A DNA stretch of 47,537 bases, from positions 1 to 47,537 of the forward strand of contig JADIMA010000066.1 of NCBI GenBank assembly GCA_017694945.1. Reading direction: 5' to 3'. Position 1 is the first letter of the stretch. Each line of letters starts with the position of its first letter. The DNA is from Candidatus Merdivivens pullicola (GTDB lineage: Bacteria; Bacteroidota; Bacteroidia; Bacteroidales; UBA932). The position numbers were made by a program, and so were the translations under genes. The notes beneath the pieces were generated by a model that was given only the letters and a program-made list of their open reading frames with translations, had not been told where the DNA came from and did no database searches. This document shows, piece by piece, positions 15,542 through 23,692 of the stretch.

Positions 15542-16500
15542 TAAAGACATCGACACCGGCAGAGACCGGAAGACTTGAGAACCCTTTAGGATACAAAGAC
15601 AGCATCATGATGCTCGGAAGTTGCTTTTCAGACGAAATGGCAGCAATCATGAAATCTCTGTATTTTAATGTATCAAGCAATCCTACCGGCACATTGTACA
15701 ACCCCGAGAGCATAGCCGGAGCCATACGGAGGATGGATTCGGGAGAACATTTTACGGCAGACGACACAGAGGAAGTCGGAGCAGGCATAAAAGCATACTG
15801 CTCATTCCACCATCACACAAGTTTCGCATCGGCGTCCGCAGAAGTCTTTCTGGAAAAGGCCAACAAGGCATTGGACGATGCGTCCGGACACTTCAGAACC
15901 TCCGGATACATGGCCGTAACATTCGGGACATCATGGGCATACAGACATAAAGGGCGGGGAATAACAGTAGCGAACTGCCTTCGCCACGGACAGAAAGAGT
16001 TTGAAAGGTTTTTCCTCACGGCGGACGACACATTCAGGATTTGGGACGGAATAGTGAAGGATTTTCCCGAAAAGACCTGGATATTCACCGTAAGTCCGAT
16101 ACGGCACCTCAAAGACGGCGCGCACGGGAACGCATTGAGCAAAGCGGCATTACTGCTGGCAGTGGACAAGTTGTGTGCATGCAATGCCAATTGCAGGTAT
16201 TTCCCGGCATTCGAAATCATGAACGACGAACTCCGTGATTACAGGTACTATGCCGAAGACATGGCACACCCGTCGCGGCTCGCCGTAAAAATCATCTGGG
16301 AAAAGTTCAGTGAATACGCGCTTGACACGGACAGCCTCGCATTGCTTTCCGAAGCCGCATCCGTAAAAGCCGCCGCAAACCACCGTCCATTATTTCCGGA
16401 ACTTGCAGAAAGCGAGTCGCTCCTCATGAAAAACAGAATGAGGGAAGAAGATTTCATCAAAAAAATTTCCATGCTGAAAGCAAAAACGTTAACTTTGTGA
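15538..16500 (+). CDS. GSCFA domain protein (SGNH-hydrolase-like)
   Basis: A 320-residue protein with the family-naming motif GSCF at residues 27-30, where Ser28 is the presumed nucleophile of an SGNH-type fold. 'FGTSWAY' (about 123-129) and 'SPIRHLKDG' (about 187-195, with a conserved His) are further family landmarks, as is 'DYRYYAEDMAHPS', which probably carries the catalytic Asp/His. The substrate is unknown; an acyl or glycan ester is likely. It is translationally coupled to queG and 29 bp before pgk; the frequent Bacteroidetes linkage suggests no obvious shared pathway. Confidence 0.87.
   Translation: MIKTSTPAETGRLENPLGYKDSIMMLGSCFSDEMAAIMKSLYFNVSSNPTGTLYNPESIAGAIRRMDSGEHFTADDTEEVGAGIKAYCSFHHHTSFASASAEVFLEKANKALDDASGHFRTSGYMAVTFGTSWAYRHKGRGITVANCLRHGQKEFERFFLTADDTFRIWDGIVKDFPEKTWIFTVSPIRHLKDGAHGNALSKAALLLAVDKLCACNANCRYFPAFEIMNDELRDYRYYAEDMAHPSRLAVKIIWEKFSEYALDTDSLALLSEAASVKAAANHRPLFPELAESESLLMKNRMREEDFIKKISMLKAKTLTL
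16490..16497 (+). promoter_or_regulatory. -7 promoter element of pgk inside the end of the GSCFA gene
   Basis: TAACTTTG matches TAnnTTTG perfectly and ends one base before the GSCFA stop codon. It would start transcription near 16503, 27 bases before the pgk ATG, giving pgk a private promoter. A -33 TTTG is not evident. Confidence 0.5.
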
Positions 16501-16529
16501 TTTGACAAGACTTAACACATATATCAGTT

Positions 16530-17774
16530 ATGCAGAATATCGACAACTATGACTTTACAGGCAAGAAAGCCATTGTCCGTGTGGACTTTAACGTTCCTTT
16601 GGATGAAAATTTCGCAATCACAGACGATACACGCATCAGGGCGGCAATCCCGACTTTGAAAAAAGTGCTCTCAGGAGGAGGGGCGTTGATCATAATGTCG
16701 CATCTGGGACGGCCTAAGGGAGTTTCCGAAAAATACTCGCTCAAGCACCTCGTGCCTTGCATCGAGAAATACCTCGGGACACCGGTACAGTTTGCCGGAG
16801 ACTGCCAGAAAGCCGACCAGCAGGCAGCCGCGCTCAAGCCGGGACAAGTCCTGCTGCTCGAGAACCTTCGTTTCTACGCTGAAGAAGAAGGCAAGCCACG
16901 CGGAGAATTTGCTTCCGACGAAGAAAAAAATGCCGCAAAAGCCGCACTGAAAGAAAGCCAGAAAGCCTTTACGGCAAAACTCGCATCATACGCCGACTGC
17001 TACATCAACGACGCTTTCGGAACAGCACACAGGGCACACGCCTCTACCGCACTGATAGCAAAATATTTCCCGAACGACAAGATGTTCGGCTACCTCATGG
17101 AAGGAGAAATCAAGGCCCTCGACAGAGTACTCGGTTCGCCTGAAAGGCCTCTCACCGTCATACTCGGCGGCTCCAAGGTTTCAAGCAAAATAGGGATACT
17201 CGAACATCTCGTAGATGTTGCCGACAACATGATCATCGGAGGCGCCATGACCTTCACCTTCCAGAAAGCCCTCGGAGGGGAAATAGGCAACTCCCTGTTT
17301 GAAGAGGATTTTGTTGACACCGCCAGACGCATACTTGACAAGGCAAAAGCCAAAGGAACGGCCATTTACCTTTCAACGGAAGTCGTTGCGACACAGAAAT
17401 TCGACAATGACGCGCCTTCAAGAATTTTCCATGCAGGAGAAATCGAAGCCGGCTGGGCCGGGATGGACGTAGCCCCTGAATGCGTGGAAGAATGGAAAAA
17501 AGTGATACTTTCATCAAAGACCCTGCTGTGGAACGGGCCTATGGGAGTGTTTGAGATGCCTAATTTCGCCAAAGGCACGGAAGCCATCGCGGAGATAGTC
17601 GCAGAAGCAACAAGCAAAGGAGCATACAGCCTCGTCGGCGGAGGAGACTCGGTCGCAGCCATAAACAAACTCGGGTTCGCAGACAAAGTCAGCTACGTAT
17701 CCACCGGAGGCGGAGCGATGCTTGAATACCTTGAGGGCATAGAACTTCCGGGAATCAAGGCCATCAGGGAATAA
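16530..17774 (+). CDS. pgk: Phosphoglycerate kinase
   Basis: A 414-residue cytoplasmic glycolytic enzyme that transfers phosphate from 1,3-bisphosphoglycerate to ADP. The signature '[14 protein letters not shown]' (about 13-26) binds the substrate; 'MSHLGRPKG' and '[16 protein letters not shown]' complete the basic patch; 'AHRAHAST' and '[12 protein letters not shown]' lead into the C-terminal domain, and '[14 protein letters not shown]' is the nucleotide loop. Full length for the family. It is followed after 3 bp by an M64 peptidase gene. Confidence 0.97.
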   Translation: MQNIDNYDFTGKKAIVRVDFNVPLDENFAITDDTRIRAAIPTLKKVLSGGGALIIMSHLGRPKGVSEKYSLKHLVPCIEKYLGTPVQFAGDCQKADQQAAALKPGQVLLLENLRFYAEEEGKPRGEFASDEEKNAAKAALKESQKAFTAKLASYADCYINDAFGTAHRAHASTALIAKYFPNDKMFGYLMEGEIKALDRVLGSPERPLTVILGGSKVSSKIGILEHLVDVADNMIIGGAMTFTFQKALGGEIGNSLFEEDFVDTARRILDKAKAKGTAIYLSTEVVATQKFDNDAPSRIFHAGEIEAGWAGMDVAPECVEEWKKVILSSKTLLWNGPMGVFEMPNFAKGTEAIAEIVAEATSKGAYSLVGGGDSVAAINKLGFADKVSYVSTGGGAMLEYLEGIELPGIKAIRE

Positions 17775-17777
17775 CCC

Positions 17778-18605
17778 GTGGGAAAGGAATCCCGCATACG
17801 CAGACTGCAAAGGTTGTCCGCCCGGACGGCCTTTGCATTTTTCCTGTATCTGCTGCCTGCCGGGACGGCCGGAGCCCAGGACATCGACACACTGGCATTC
17901 AACGGAGAACATCTCATAGATCTTGTCTTCGCGGCGGAAGGATACCGGAAAGAAGAACACGGCCTGTTTTTAAAAGAGGCCGAACGGCTGGCCAGATATT
18001 TCCTGAAAACACCTCCATTCAACGAATATTCCGGCTCATTCAATGTTTTCGCCGTTTTCACGGAGTCCGAAGAGTCCGGAATCTCCCCTCAAGGGAAAAA
18101 CACTTTCTTCAAAGTCCGCTCGGAAAATTTCGGCATCGAAAGACTTTTCATCCCCGAAGACATCGGACTGTGCCACGAATTTATCGGCAGCATCATTCCT
18201 GAATGCGATTTCATCTGCCTGTGCGTAAATACCGAAGAATACGGAGGAGGCGGAGGGGAAATAACCCTGGTGTCGAGACATCCCCTTGCCGGAGAAATCC
18301 TCGTCCATGAACTGGGGCATTCAATCGGAGGGCTCGGCGATGAATACTGGTGTTCCGATGACTTTTTGGGAGAGTTTCCCAACATGGCACTTGAAGCCGG
18401 GAAAGCCCCCTGGGCGGGAATGCCCGGAACAGGAGTTTATCCGCTGAAAAGGCCGGACGGGAGCATCGCCGCATATATTCCGTGCCAGACCGACAACGAC
18501 TCACGATATTGCAGGATGGCAAGACTGGGAAAAGAATTCTGCCCCGTCTGCAAAAAGGCCATTTCCGAAGCGCTTAAAAGGCTTGTCGAGGCGTCGGGAA
18601 TATAG
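17778..18605 (+). CDS. Secreted M64-family zinc metallopeptidase
   Basis: A 275-residue protein with a signal peptide (basic start, 'TAFAFFLYLLPAGTAGAQ', cut near residue 34). The zinc motif HELGHSIGGLGDEYW at about residues 176-190 fits HExxHxxGxxxD/E of M64 (IgA peptidase family) enzymes. Members are secreted proteases of gut Bacteroidetes. It is shorter than the family members I know (usually over 400 residues) and lacks their N-terminal M64 domain, so it is a minimal form. The start is a GTG at 17778, 3 bp after pgk; no other start preserves the signal peptide. Co-transcription with pgk is likely but functionally odd. Confidence 0.82.
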   Translation: MGKESRIRRLQRLSARTAFAFFLYLLPAGTAGAQDIDTLAFNGEHLIDLVFAAEGYRKEEHGLFLKEAERLARYFLKTPPFNEYSGSFNVFAVFTESEESGISPQGKNTFFKVRSENFGIERLFIPEDIGLCHEFIGSIIPECDFICLCVNTEEYGGGGGEITLVSRHPLAGEILVHELGHSIGGLGDEYWCSDDFLGEFPNMALEAGKAPWAGMPGTGVYPLKRPDGSIAAYIPCQTDNDSRYCRMARLGKEFCPVCKKAISEALKRLVEASGI

Positions 18606-18617
18606 GATTCCGGAACA

Positions 18618-19688
18618 TCAACAGTTTTCCTGTTTCTCTATGGAGGCTCTGTGGATACGGTCGAATATGTCTTTTATGAAATCCTTGTCGAGGCCATACG
18701 CTTCCGCCCTGGAAAGGACTCTCGACATCACGGCATCCCACCGGCTGCCCTGAAGGACTGAAACAGAGTTTTCTTTCTTATATCCGCCTATCTTGCCGCT
18801 GACATCCATCCTATCGGCGAGCAGGGACACTATATTGTCGTCTATCTCATCTATCCTCGCCCTCAACTGTTCTATGCTCTCATGATAGGAAGGACTGTCG
18901 CAGTCGGTCTCCTTCGGCACAAGTGAAAGAAGCAAACCGGACAGTTCTTCCGGGGTAATCTGCTGGGCCGCATCGCTCAATGCGCAAGCAGGATTGACAT
19001 GAGATTCTATAAACAGACCGTCGAAATCAAGATCCATGGCCTTTCTGGAAATCTCGTCAACATACCTCCTGTCCCCTGCAATGTGGCTCGGGTCACAAAA
19101 CATAGGCAAACGGGGGAATCTGAGCCTCAACGTTATAGGCATCTGCCAACAAGGATCGTTCCTGTATATTATTCTTGAATACGATGTAACCCCCCTGTGT
19201 ACTGCCGCTATCCTTGAAATGCCGGCTTTCCGGAACCGCTCTATCGCGCCGGCCCACAAATCCGCATCCGGATTGACCGGGTTCTTGACAAAGACAGGGA
19301 TATCGGCCCCTTCAAGCGCATCGGCTATTTCCTGTACGAGAAAAGGGTTTGCAGTGGTACGCGCACCAACCCATATAAAATCCAGCCCAGCGGAAATTAT
19401 AGCCTTTACATGATATGCAGAAGCCGCTTCAGTGCCGACCTTCATTCCGGTTGCGTCCTTTGCCTGAACAAGCCATTCAAGAGCAGCCTCCCCCACGCCC
19501 TCAAAAGTCCCCGGACGAGTGCGCGGCTTCCACGCCCCGGCACGGAAAACCCTTATGCCCCTCCGGCTCAACTCCGAAGCGGTACTGAGAACCTGCTCGC
19601 GGCTTTCCGCGCTGCACGGGCCTGCGACAACAGGAAAACCGGGGGCTTCAACGAAAGCCCCCCAGCCTGTGAATCTGCTCCTGTCCAT
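18618..19688 (-). CDS. Bifunctional DAHP synthase / chorismate mutase
   Basis: A 356-residue fusion enzyme of aromatic amino acid synthesis. Residues about 15-262 form a class I, KDO8P-type DAHP synthase: 'PVVAGPCSAESREQVL', 'RAGAWKPRTRPGTFEG', 'VGTEAAS', 'FVKNPVNPD' and 'CDPSHIAGDRRYV' are the phosphoenolpyruvate and metal-binding segments. Residues about 270-353 are an AroQ chorismate mutase: 'LRARIDEIDDNIVSLLADRM' with Arg, Lys ('KIGGYKK') and Gln positions. Such fusions are standard in Bacteroidetes and allow prephenate feedback control. It starts 3 bp after frr and converges on the M64 gene with a 12-bp gap. Confidence 0.93.
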   Translation of the reverse strand: MDRSRFTGWGAFVEAPGFPVVAGPCSAESREQVLSTASELSRRGIRVFRAGAWKPRTRPGTFEGVGEAALEWLVQAKDATGMKVGTEAASAYHVKAIISAGLDFIWVGARTTANPFLVQEIADALEGADIPVFVKNPVNPDADLWAGAIERFRKAGISRIAAVHRGVTSYSRIIYRNDPCWQMPITLRLRFPRLPMFCDPSHIAGDRRYVDEISRKAMDLDFDGLFIESHVNPACALSDAAQQITPEELSGLLLSLVPKETDCDSPSYHESIEQLRARIDEIDDNIVSLLADRMDVSGKIGGYKKENSVSVLQGSRWDAVMSRVLSRAEAYGLDKDFIKDIFDRIHRASIEKQENC

Positions 19689-19691
19689 CCG

Positions 19692-20255
19692 TCAGACAGT
19701 GAGTATGTCTTTCTCTTTCGCCGCCAGAATTTCGTCTATCTTCTTCACGAAAGAGTCTGTTTCCTTCTGGATGTTCTGTTCGTAATCCTTGACAAGGTCT
19801 TCAGGCATTCCGTCCTTCTGCGCTTTTTTCAACTGGTCTATACCGTTCTTGCGCGCATTGCGTATGCTTACCTTGGCTTCTTCTCCAGCAGCCTTGGCTT
19901 TTTTGATAAGTTCCTTACGCCTTTCTTCCGTCAAAGGAGGCACGTTGCAGCGGATCTGCTCCCCGTTGTTCTGAGGGGTGAAGCCGATATTGGCATCGTA
20001 AATAGCCTTTTCAATTGCCTGGATCATTTTCTTTTCCCATGGCTGAATCAAGATAGTCTTGGCATCGGGAACCGTAACCGATGCGACCTGTGGAAGCGGA
20101 GTCGGCGAACCGTAATAATCGACCATGACATTGTTGAAAATGGCCGGATTCGCTTTGCCTACACGGTAAGTCTTCAAGTCCTCTTCGAGGTAAACAGCGG
20201 CATCAGACATCTTGGACTTGACACCGGCAAGGATTTCTTTCGCTTTGTCTATCAT
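19692..20255 (-). CDS. frr: Ribosome recycling factor
   Basis: A 187-residue cytoplasmic factor that with EF-G splits the post-termination ribosome. The sequence spans the long three-helix bundle and small beta domain: 'YRVGKANPAIFNNVMVDYYGSPTPLPQVASV' region (about 30-60), 'KTILIQPWEKKMIQAIEKAI' (about 67-86) and 'PPLTEERRKELIKKAKAAGE' (about 110-130) are diagnostic. It lies 24 bp downstream of pyrH, the classic pyrH-frr pair, but tsf and rpsB are not upstream. Confidence 0.96.
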   Translation of the reverse strand: MIDKAKEILAGVKSKMSDAAVYLEEDLKTYRVGKANPAIFNNVMVDYYGSPTPLPQVASVTVPDAKTILIQPWEKKMIQAIEKAIYDANIGFTPQNNGEQIRCNVPPLTEERRKELIKKAKAAGEEAKVSIRNARKNGIDQLKKAQKDGMPEDLVKDYEQNIQKETDSFVKKIDEILAAKEKDILTV

Positions 20256-20279
20256 ATCTTGTTGAATTAAGTTATATTT

Positions 20280-20987
20280 TTAAGGATGCACCAGAGTACC
20301 TACCTTTCCTCCCTTCAAAAGCGATGAAAGGTTGCCTTTTTTGTTCATATCAAATATCACTACCGGCATTTTACCCTCGCTGCAAAGCGCAAACGCCGTA
20401 AGATCCATCACTTTCAGGTTTTTCTCCATCGCTTCCGTCAATGACAGTTCGTCAAATTTGACGGCGGACGGGTCTTTTTCGGGATCTGCCGTATATACGC
20501 CGTCAACTCTCGTTCCTTTAAGCAGCACGTCGGCATGTATCTCAAGGGCTCTCAGCGCGGCACCCGAATCGGTCGTAAAAAACGGATTGCCCGTACCGCC
20601 GGCAATAATCGCCACACCTCCGCTTTCAAGAAAGGCCACTGCCGTATCCCTGTCATAGTATCTTGCCACAGGCTCCATCGGAGTCGCAGAAAAAACTTTC
20701 GCCGCAACGCCTTCGGAACGCAGTGCCATTGCAAGCCCCAGACTGTTGATTACCGTCGCCAGCATCCCCATCTTGTCTCCATCCACACGGTCGAATCCTC
20801 TGCCGGCCCCCTGGAGCCCACGGAAAATATTCCCTCCTCCTACAACTATCGCCACCTGTTTTCCTTCACGGACTACAGAAGCCACTTCGGAAGCATAGTC
20901 GGCAAGACGGCCCTCGTCTATGCCAAGCCCCCTGTCCCCGCCGAGACTTTCGCCGCTCAATTTTAATAAAACCCTTTTATAATCCAT
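20280..20987 (-). CDS. pyrH: UMP kinase
   Basis: A 235-residue hexameric bacterial UMP kinase (amino acid kinase fold) that makes UDP. 'RVLLKLSGESLGG' (about 4-16) and 'VAIVVGGGNIFRG' (about 46-58) bind nucleotide phosphates; 'VDGDKMGMLATVINSLGLA' and 'GGTGNPFFTTDSGAALRA' are the UMP-binding and trimer loop segments. The frame allows a start two codons earlier (20993); MDYKRVLLK is preferred by family alignment. A promoter lies immediately upstream, so pyrH leads the pyrH-frr-DAHP synthase operon. Confidence 0.95.
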   Translation of the reverse strand: MDYKRVLLKLSGESLGGDRGLGIDEGRLADYASEVASVVREGKQVAIVVGGGNIFRGLQGAGRGFDRVDGDKMGMLATVINSLGLAMALRSEGVAAKVFSATPMEPVARYYDRDTAVAFLESGGVAIIAGGTGNPFFTTDSGAALRALEIHADVLLKGTRVDGVYTADPEKDPSAVKFDELSLTEAMEKNLKVMDLTAFALCSEGKMPVVIFDMNKKGNLSSLLKGGKVGTLVHP

Positions 20988-21010
20988 CTCCATAAAATCA
21001 AAATGCCAAA

Positions 21011-21041
21011 CAAAGTTATTCCTATATTATGAAATTTCCAA
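21011..21041 (-). promoter_or_regulatory. Promoter of the pyrH-frr operon
   Basis: On the minus strand TTG (21039-21041), 20 bp, then TAACTTTG (21011-21018). The start would lie near 21004, giving a leader of about 15 bases. It is back to back with the sdhC promoter. Confidence 0.6.
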
Positions 21042-21050
21042 ATTAGACTT

Positions 21051-21058
21051 TATCTTTG
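21051..21058 (+). promoter_or_regulatory. -7 promoter element of the sdhC-type gene
   Basis: TATCTTTG is an exact match to the most common TAnnTTTG form and lies 38 bases before the ATG at 21097. The predicted -33 area overlaps that of the divergent pyrH promoter. Confidence 0.6.
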
Positions 21059-21096
21059 CAGGTCGTAAGCGTGATTAATAATAAAATATTTTAAAT

Positions 21097-21759
21097 ATGG
21101 CTACCATTTTCAAATCATCAATCGGGAAAAAGCTCATAATGAGCATAAGCGGATTGTTCCTAATCCTGTTCCTACTAATCCATGTAACTGTCAACTCACT
21201 GTCATTGATCAGCCCTGAAGCCTTCGAGGCCGGATGCGAGTTCATGGCACTGCCTGTCATCACGGTAATCGTACCAATCCTCGCGCTCGGATTCATCATC
21301 CACATCATTTACGCCACGGTACTTACTCTTGGCAACCTGAAGGCTCGCGGCAACACACGCTACGCGGTTCCTCACAAAGGGGCGTCAGACTCATTTGCAG
21401 CAAAGAACATGTTCGTACTCGGAATTATCGTACTGGGCGTACTCGCATTTCACCTGACACATTTCTGGGCAGACATGCAATTGCAGGAATGGATGGGCAA
21501 CGAACCCGAAGATCCAAACGGCTTGCTTGCACAGACCTTCAGTTCTCCTTGGATTACAGTGATATACATCATCTGGTTCGCAGCCCTCTGGTTCCACCTC
21601 ACACATGGATTCTGGAGTGCATTCCAGACCATAGGCTTCAATAACATGATTTGGATAAAGAGGCTTAAAGTGATAGCCTACATAGTGGCGACCATCATTT
21701 TCCTCGGTTTCACAGCAACAGCACTTGCTGCCTGCTTCAGAGCCAACTGCATATTGTAA
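21097..21759 (+). CDS. sdhC: Succinate dehydrogenase/fumarate reductase cytochrome b subunit
   Basis: A 220-residue, five-helix membrane cytochrome of the type B (diheme) fumarate reductase/succinate:quinone reductase of Bacteroidetes. 'SSIGKKLIMSISGLFLILFL' starts helix I. Candidate heme ligands are His29 (helix I), His69 (helix II), His119/His122 (FHLTHFW) and His167/His170 (FHLTHGFW). It passes electrons between menaquinone and the flavoprotein/iron-sulfur subunits. Those subunits (sdhA, sdhB) normally follow directly; here a terminator comes 24 bp after the stop and an unrelated gene follows, so the gene is separated from its partners or is a second copy. Confidence 0.93.
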   Translation: MATIFKSSIGKKLIMSISGLFLILFLLIHVTVNSLSLISPEAFEAGCEFMALPVITVIVPILALGFIIHIIYATVLTLGNLKARGNTRYAVPHKGASDSFAAKNMFVLGIIVLGVLAFHLTHFWADMQLQEWMGNEPEDPNGLLAQTFSSPWITVIYIIWFAALWFHLTHGFWSAFQTIGFNNMIWIKRLKVIAYIVATIIFLGFTATALAACFRANCIL

Positions 21760-21782
21760 AAAAACAAAATCAAACATAACAG

Positions 21783-21826
21783 GAGCGGTCTGAGTCAAAC
21801 TGATTTCGACCGCTCTTGATTTTTAC
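21783..21826 (+). terminator. Terminator after the sdhC-type gene
   Basis: An 8-bp stem (GAGCGGTC at 21783-21790, GACCGCTC at 21808-21815) with a 17-base loop, followed by TTGATTTTT. It closes the single-gene sdhC unit, confirming that no sdhAB is read from the same transcript. Confidence 0.75.
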
Positions 21827-21845
21827 GACAACGCCTGCCAATACA

Positions 21846-23573
21846 ATGAGATTCACATATTACGCATCACTCGTCATTGCTGTTTTAATGACAGCCTTCC
21901 AGTCCCACGCACAGAACCGGAAACCGGATGGAGACGAGACTGTTTATAACCTTTATCTGGACAATCTCGTCACAGACAGAAACAAGGCCATGGAAATATG
22001 TGAAATCTATTTGTCCGGAATTGACTCCACAAAAGCGGGAATCCACACGGCAGCCCTCTGCGACAGCCTTGCACAGTGGTACGAAAAAGAGAAATTCCAA
22101 TTCACCAAAGCAATAAATTTAATGGAACAGGCGTTGTCAATATACCACAAGGAACATTGTGCGGATAAAGAAGCTGATATAAAATACAAACTTGGACGGA
22201 TGTACTTGAAAATAAACCAGTACCACAAGACACTTGCCTATGCCCACGACGCCGCACTCTATTTCACATACTCACGAAACACTGAAAAATATCTGGACTG
22301 CTGCAACTTGTTAGGAATAGTTTACCATATATGCATGGATTACGACAAATCCACAGATTATTTTGCAAAAATGGCCAAAGGAGCCCGTGAAATAAACGAC
22401 ACTTCAAGATTGGCCGCCGCACTTAACAACTCCGCCCTGCTTGCCGGCACATTAAAAGACACACTTAAAGCGGAAAACATAGCACTTGAAGCCGCCAGGC
22501 TCTGCATTGCCACGCGGGACACGGCCGTACTCTGCCAATGCTACCTTAATCTCGCATCGCAATTTATAGGACGCGACAGCACCAAAGCAGAGAATTACCT
22601 TGCGCTGGCAAAGGAATATCTGACCGACATAGACATGGCCGGAGACTACCACAGAATATATGGGATGCTGTTGATTTCCGAAAACAGATTTGAAAAAGCA
22701 ACGAATGAATTTGAAAAAGCACTCACCTACTATGCCGAAGGCGAGTTTAACACGAAGCGTCTTTTCTGCCTGAATATACTATATAATATATATGAAACAT
22801 CAGGTAAAGAACAAGAAGCTTATGCTGCATTGAAAGAGTACCACAGAATAGATAAAAGCACATCTGACAAGAACACTTACTTTGAACTGTTCCAGACACA
22901 GAATGACATAATCCTCAAAGACGAACACCTGAAACTGGAAGAAGCAAAAGCCAGACAACAATTTGCATGGTTGTCCGCAATCTCGCTTCTGACAATAGCA
23001 ATCTTGATTACATGGTATGTTTTCAAGCGTAAAAAAATGCGCATCCGTCAAAACGAAGCCGAATTGAGAAACCAGCAACTGCTCTATGAAAAAAAGCAGC
23101 AGGAAATCCAATCCAAGAAAGAAATATTGGAGATAAAACAAATGCAGCAATATAAGATTGACAAAATACTGAAAAAAGTAATGGATAAATTGGACAAACT
23201 GTCCGGCAGCATCAACAACGAACCCGTAAAAGAGGAAATAAACGCCTTGTGCAGCGACCTGAAAAACACACGCGAAGAAAACTCATGGAAAGAAATAAGC
23301 CTATATGTTCCTGAGTTCAACAGCGAACTTTTCAACGATCTTGTCAAAGCATTCCCGAATCTTTCCATCAATGAAAAAAGATTGCTGGCTTTATTAAACA
23401 TTAACATGACCACCAAAGACATAGCTAAAATAACCATGCAGTCCCCGCATAGCATAAACATCGCAAGATATCGTTTACGGGCTAAACTCGGCCTCACAGG
23501 AAGCGACAAAACCATACAAGAATTTCTCTCTGAATTCAAGAAAAAAGAAGAAAACATATCTGAAAACGAATAA
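21846..23573 (+). CDS. TPR protein with membrane anchor and C-terminal LuxR-like HTH
   Basis: A 575-residue regulator typical of Bacteroidales. The chosen Met (21846) gives a clean signal peptide ('YYASLVIAVLMTAFQSHAQN'); the frame runs 10 codons further upstream. About residues 45-360 are TPR-like helical repeats, presumably periplasmic. A membrane segment ('WLSAISLLTIAILITWYVF') is near residues 374-392, then a charged coiled coil (about 395-450), then a helix-turn-helix domain at about 500-565 ('LSINEKRLLALLNINMTTKD', 'SINIARYRLRAKLGL'). This is a one-protein transmembrane sensor-regulator. It probably controls the two lipoprotein genes just downstream; that is inference from position. Confidence 0.87.
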   Translation: MRFTYYASLVIAVLMTAFQSHAQNRKPDGDETVYNLYLDNLVTDRNKAMEICEIYLSGIDSTKAGIHTAALCDSLAQWYEKEKFQFTKAINLMEQALSIYHKEHCADKEADIKYKLGRMYLKINQYHKTLAYAHDAALYFTYSRNTEKYLDCCNLLGIVYHICMDYDKSTDYFAKMAKGAREINDTSRLAAALNNSALLAGTLKDTLKAENIALEAARLCIATRDTAVLCQCYLNLASQFIGRDSTKAENYLALAKEYLTDIDMAGDYHRIYGMLLISENRFEKATNEFEKALTYYAEGEFNTKRLFCLNILYNIYETSGKEQEAYAALKEYHRIDKSTSDKNTYFELFQTQNDIILKDEHLKLEEAKARQQFAWLSAISLLTIAILITWYVFKRKKMRIRQNEAELRNQQLLYEKKQQEIQSKKEILEIKQMQQYKIDKILKKVMDKLDKLSGSINNEPVKEEINALCSDLKNTREENSWKEISLYVPEFNSELFNDLVKAFPNLSINEKRLLALLNINMTTKDIAKITMQSPHSINIARYRLRAKLGLTGSDKTIQEFLSEFKKKEENISENE

Positions 23574-23656
23574 TGTATATACAAAGTATATATGATTATT
23601 TATCGTAGTATATAACATATATACTTTTAAAACAAAAAAGATACAACATATAGGGA

Positions 23657-23664
23657 TAAATTTG
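23657..23664 (+). promoter_or_regulatory. -7 promoter element of the Ig-like lipoprotein genes
   Basis: TAAATTTG matches TAnnTTTG and lies 28 bases before the ATG at 23693. No -33 TTTG is found at the expected distance in the very AT-rich region upstream, so activation by a regulator is plausible. Confidence 0.5.
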
Positions 23665-23692
23665 TGAAACGATAACACAAAAAATTAAAGAG

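Noticed and set aside
19410..20270. 286-codon plus-strand open frame opposite frr and the DAHP synthase gene
   Set aside because: The minus strand encodes an intact ribosome recycling factor and DAHP synthase; the plus-strand frame has no start context or known domain.
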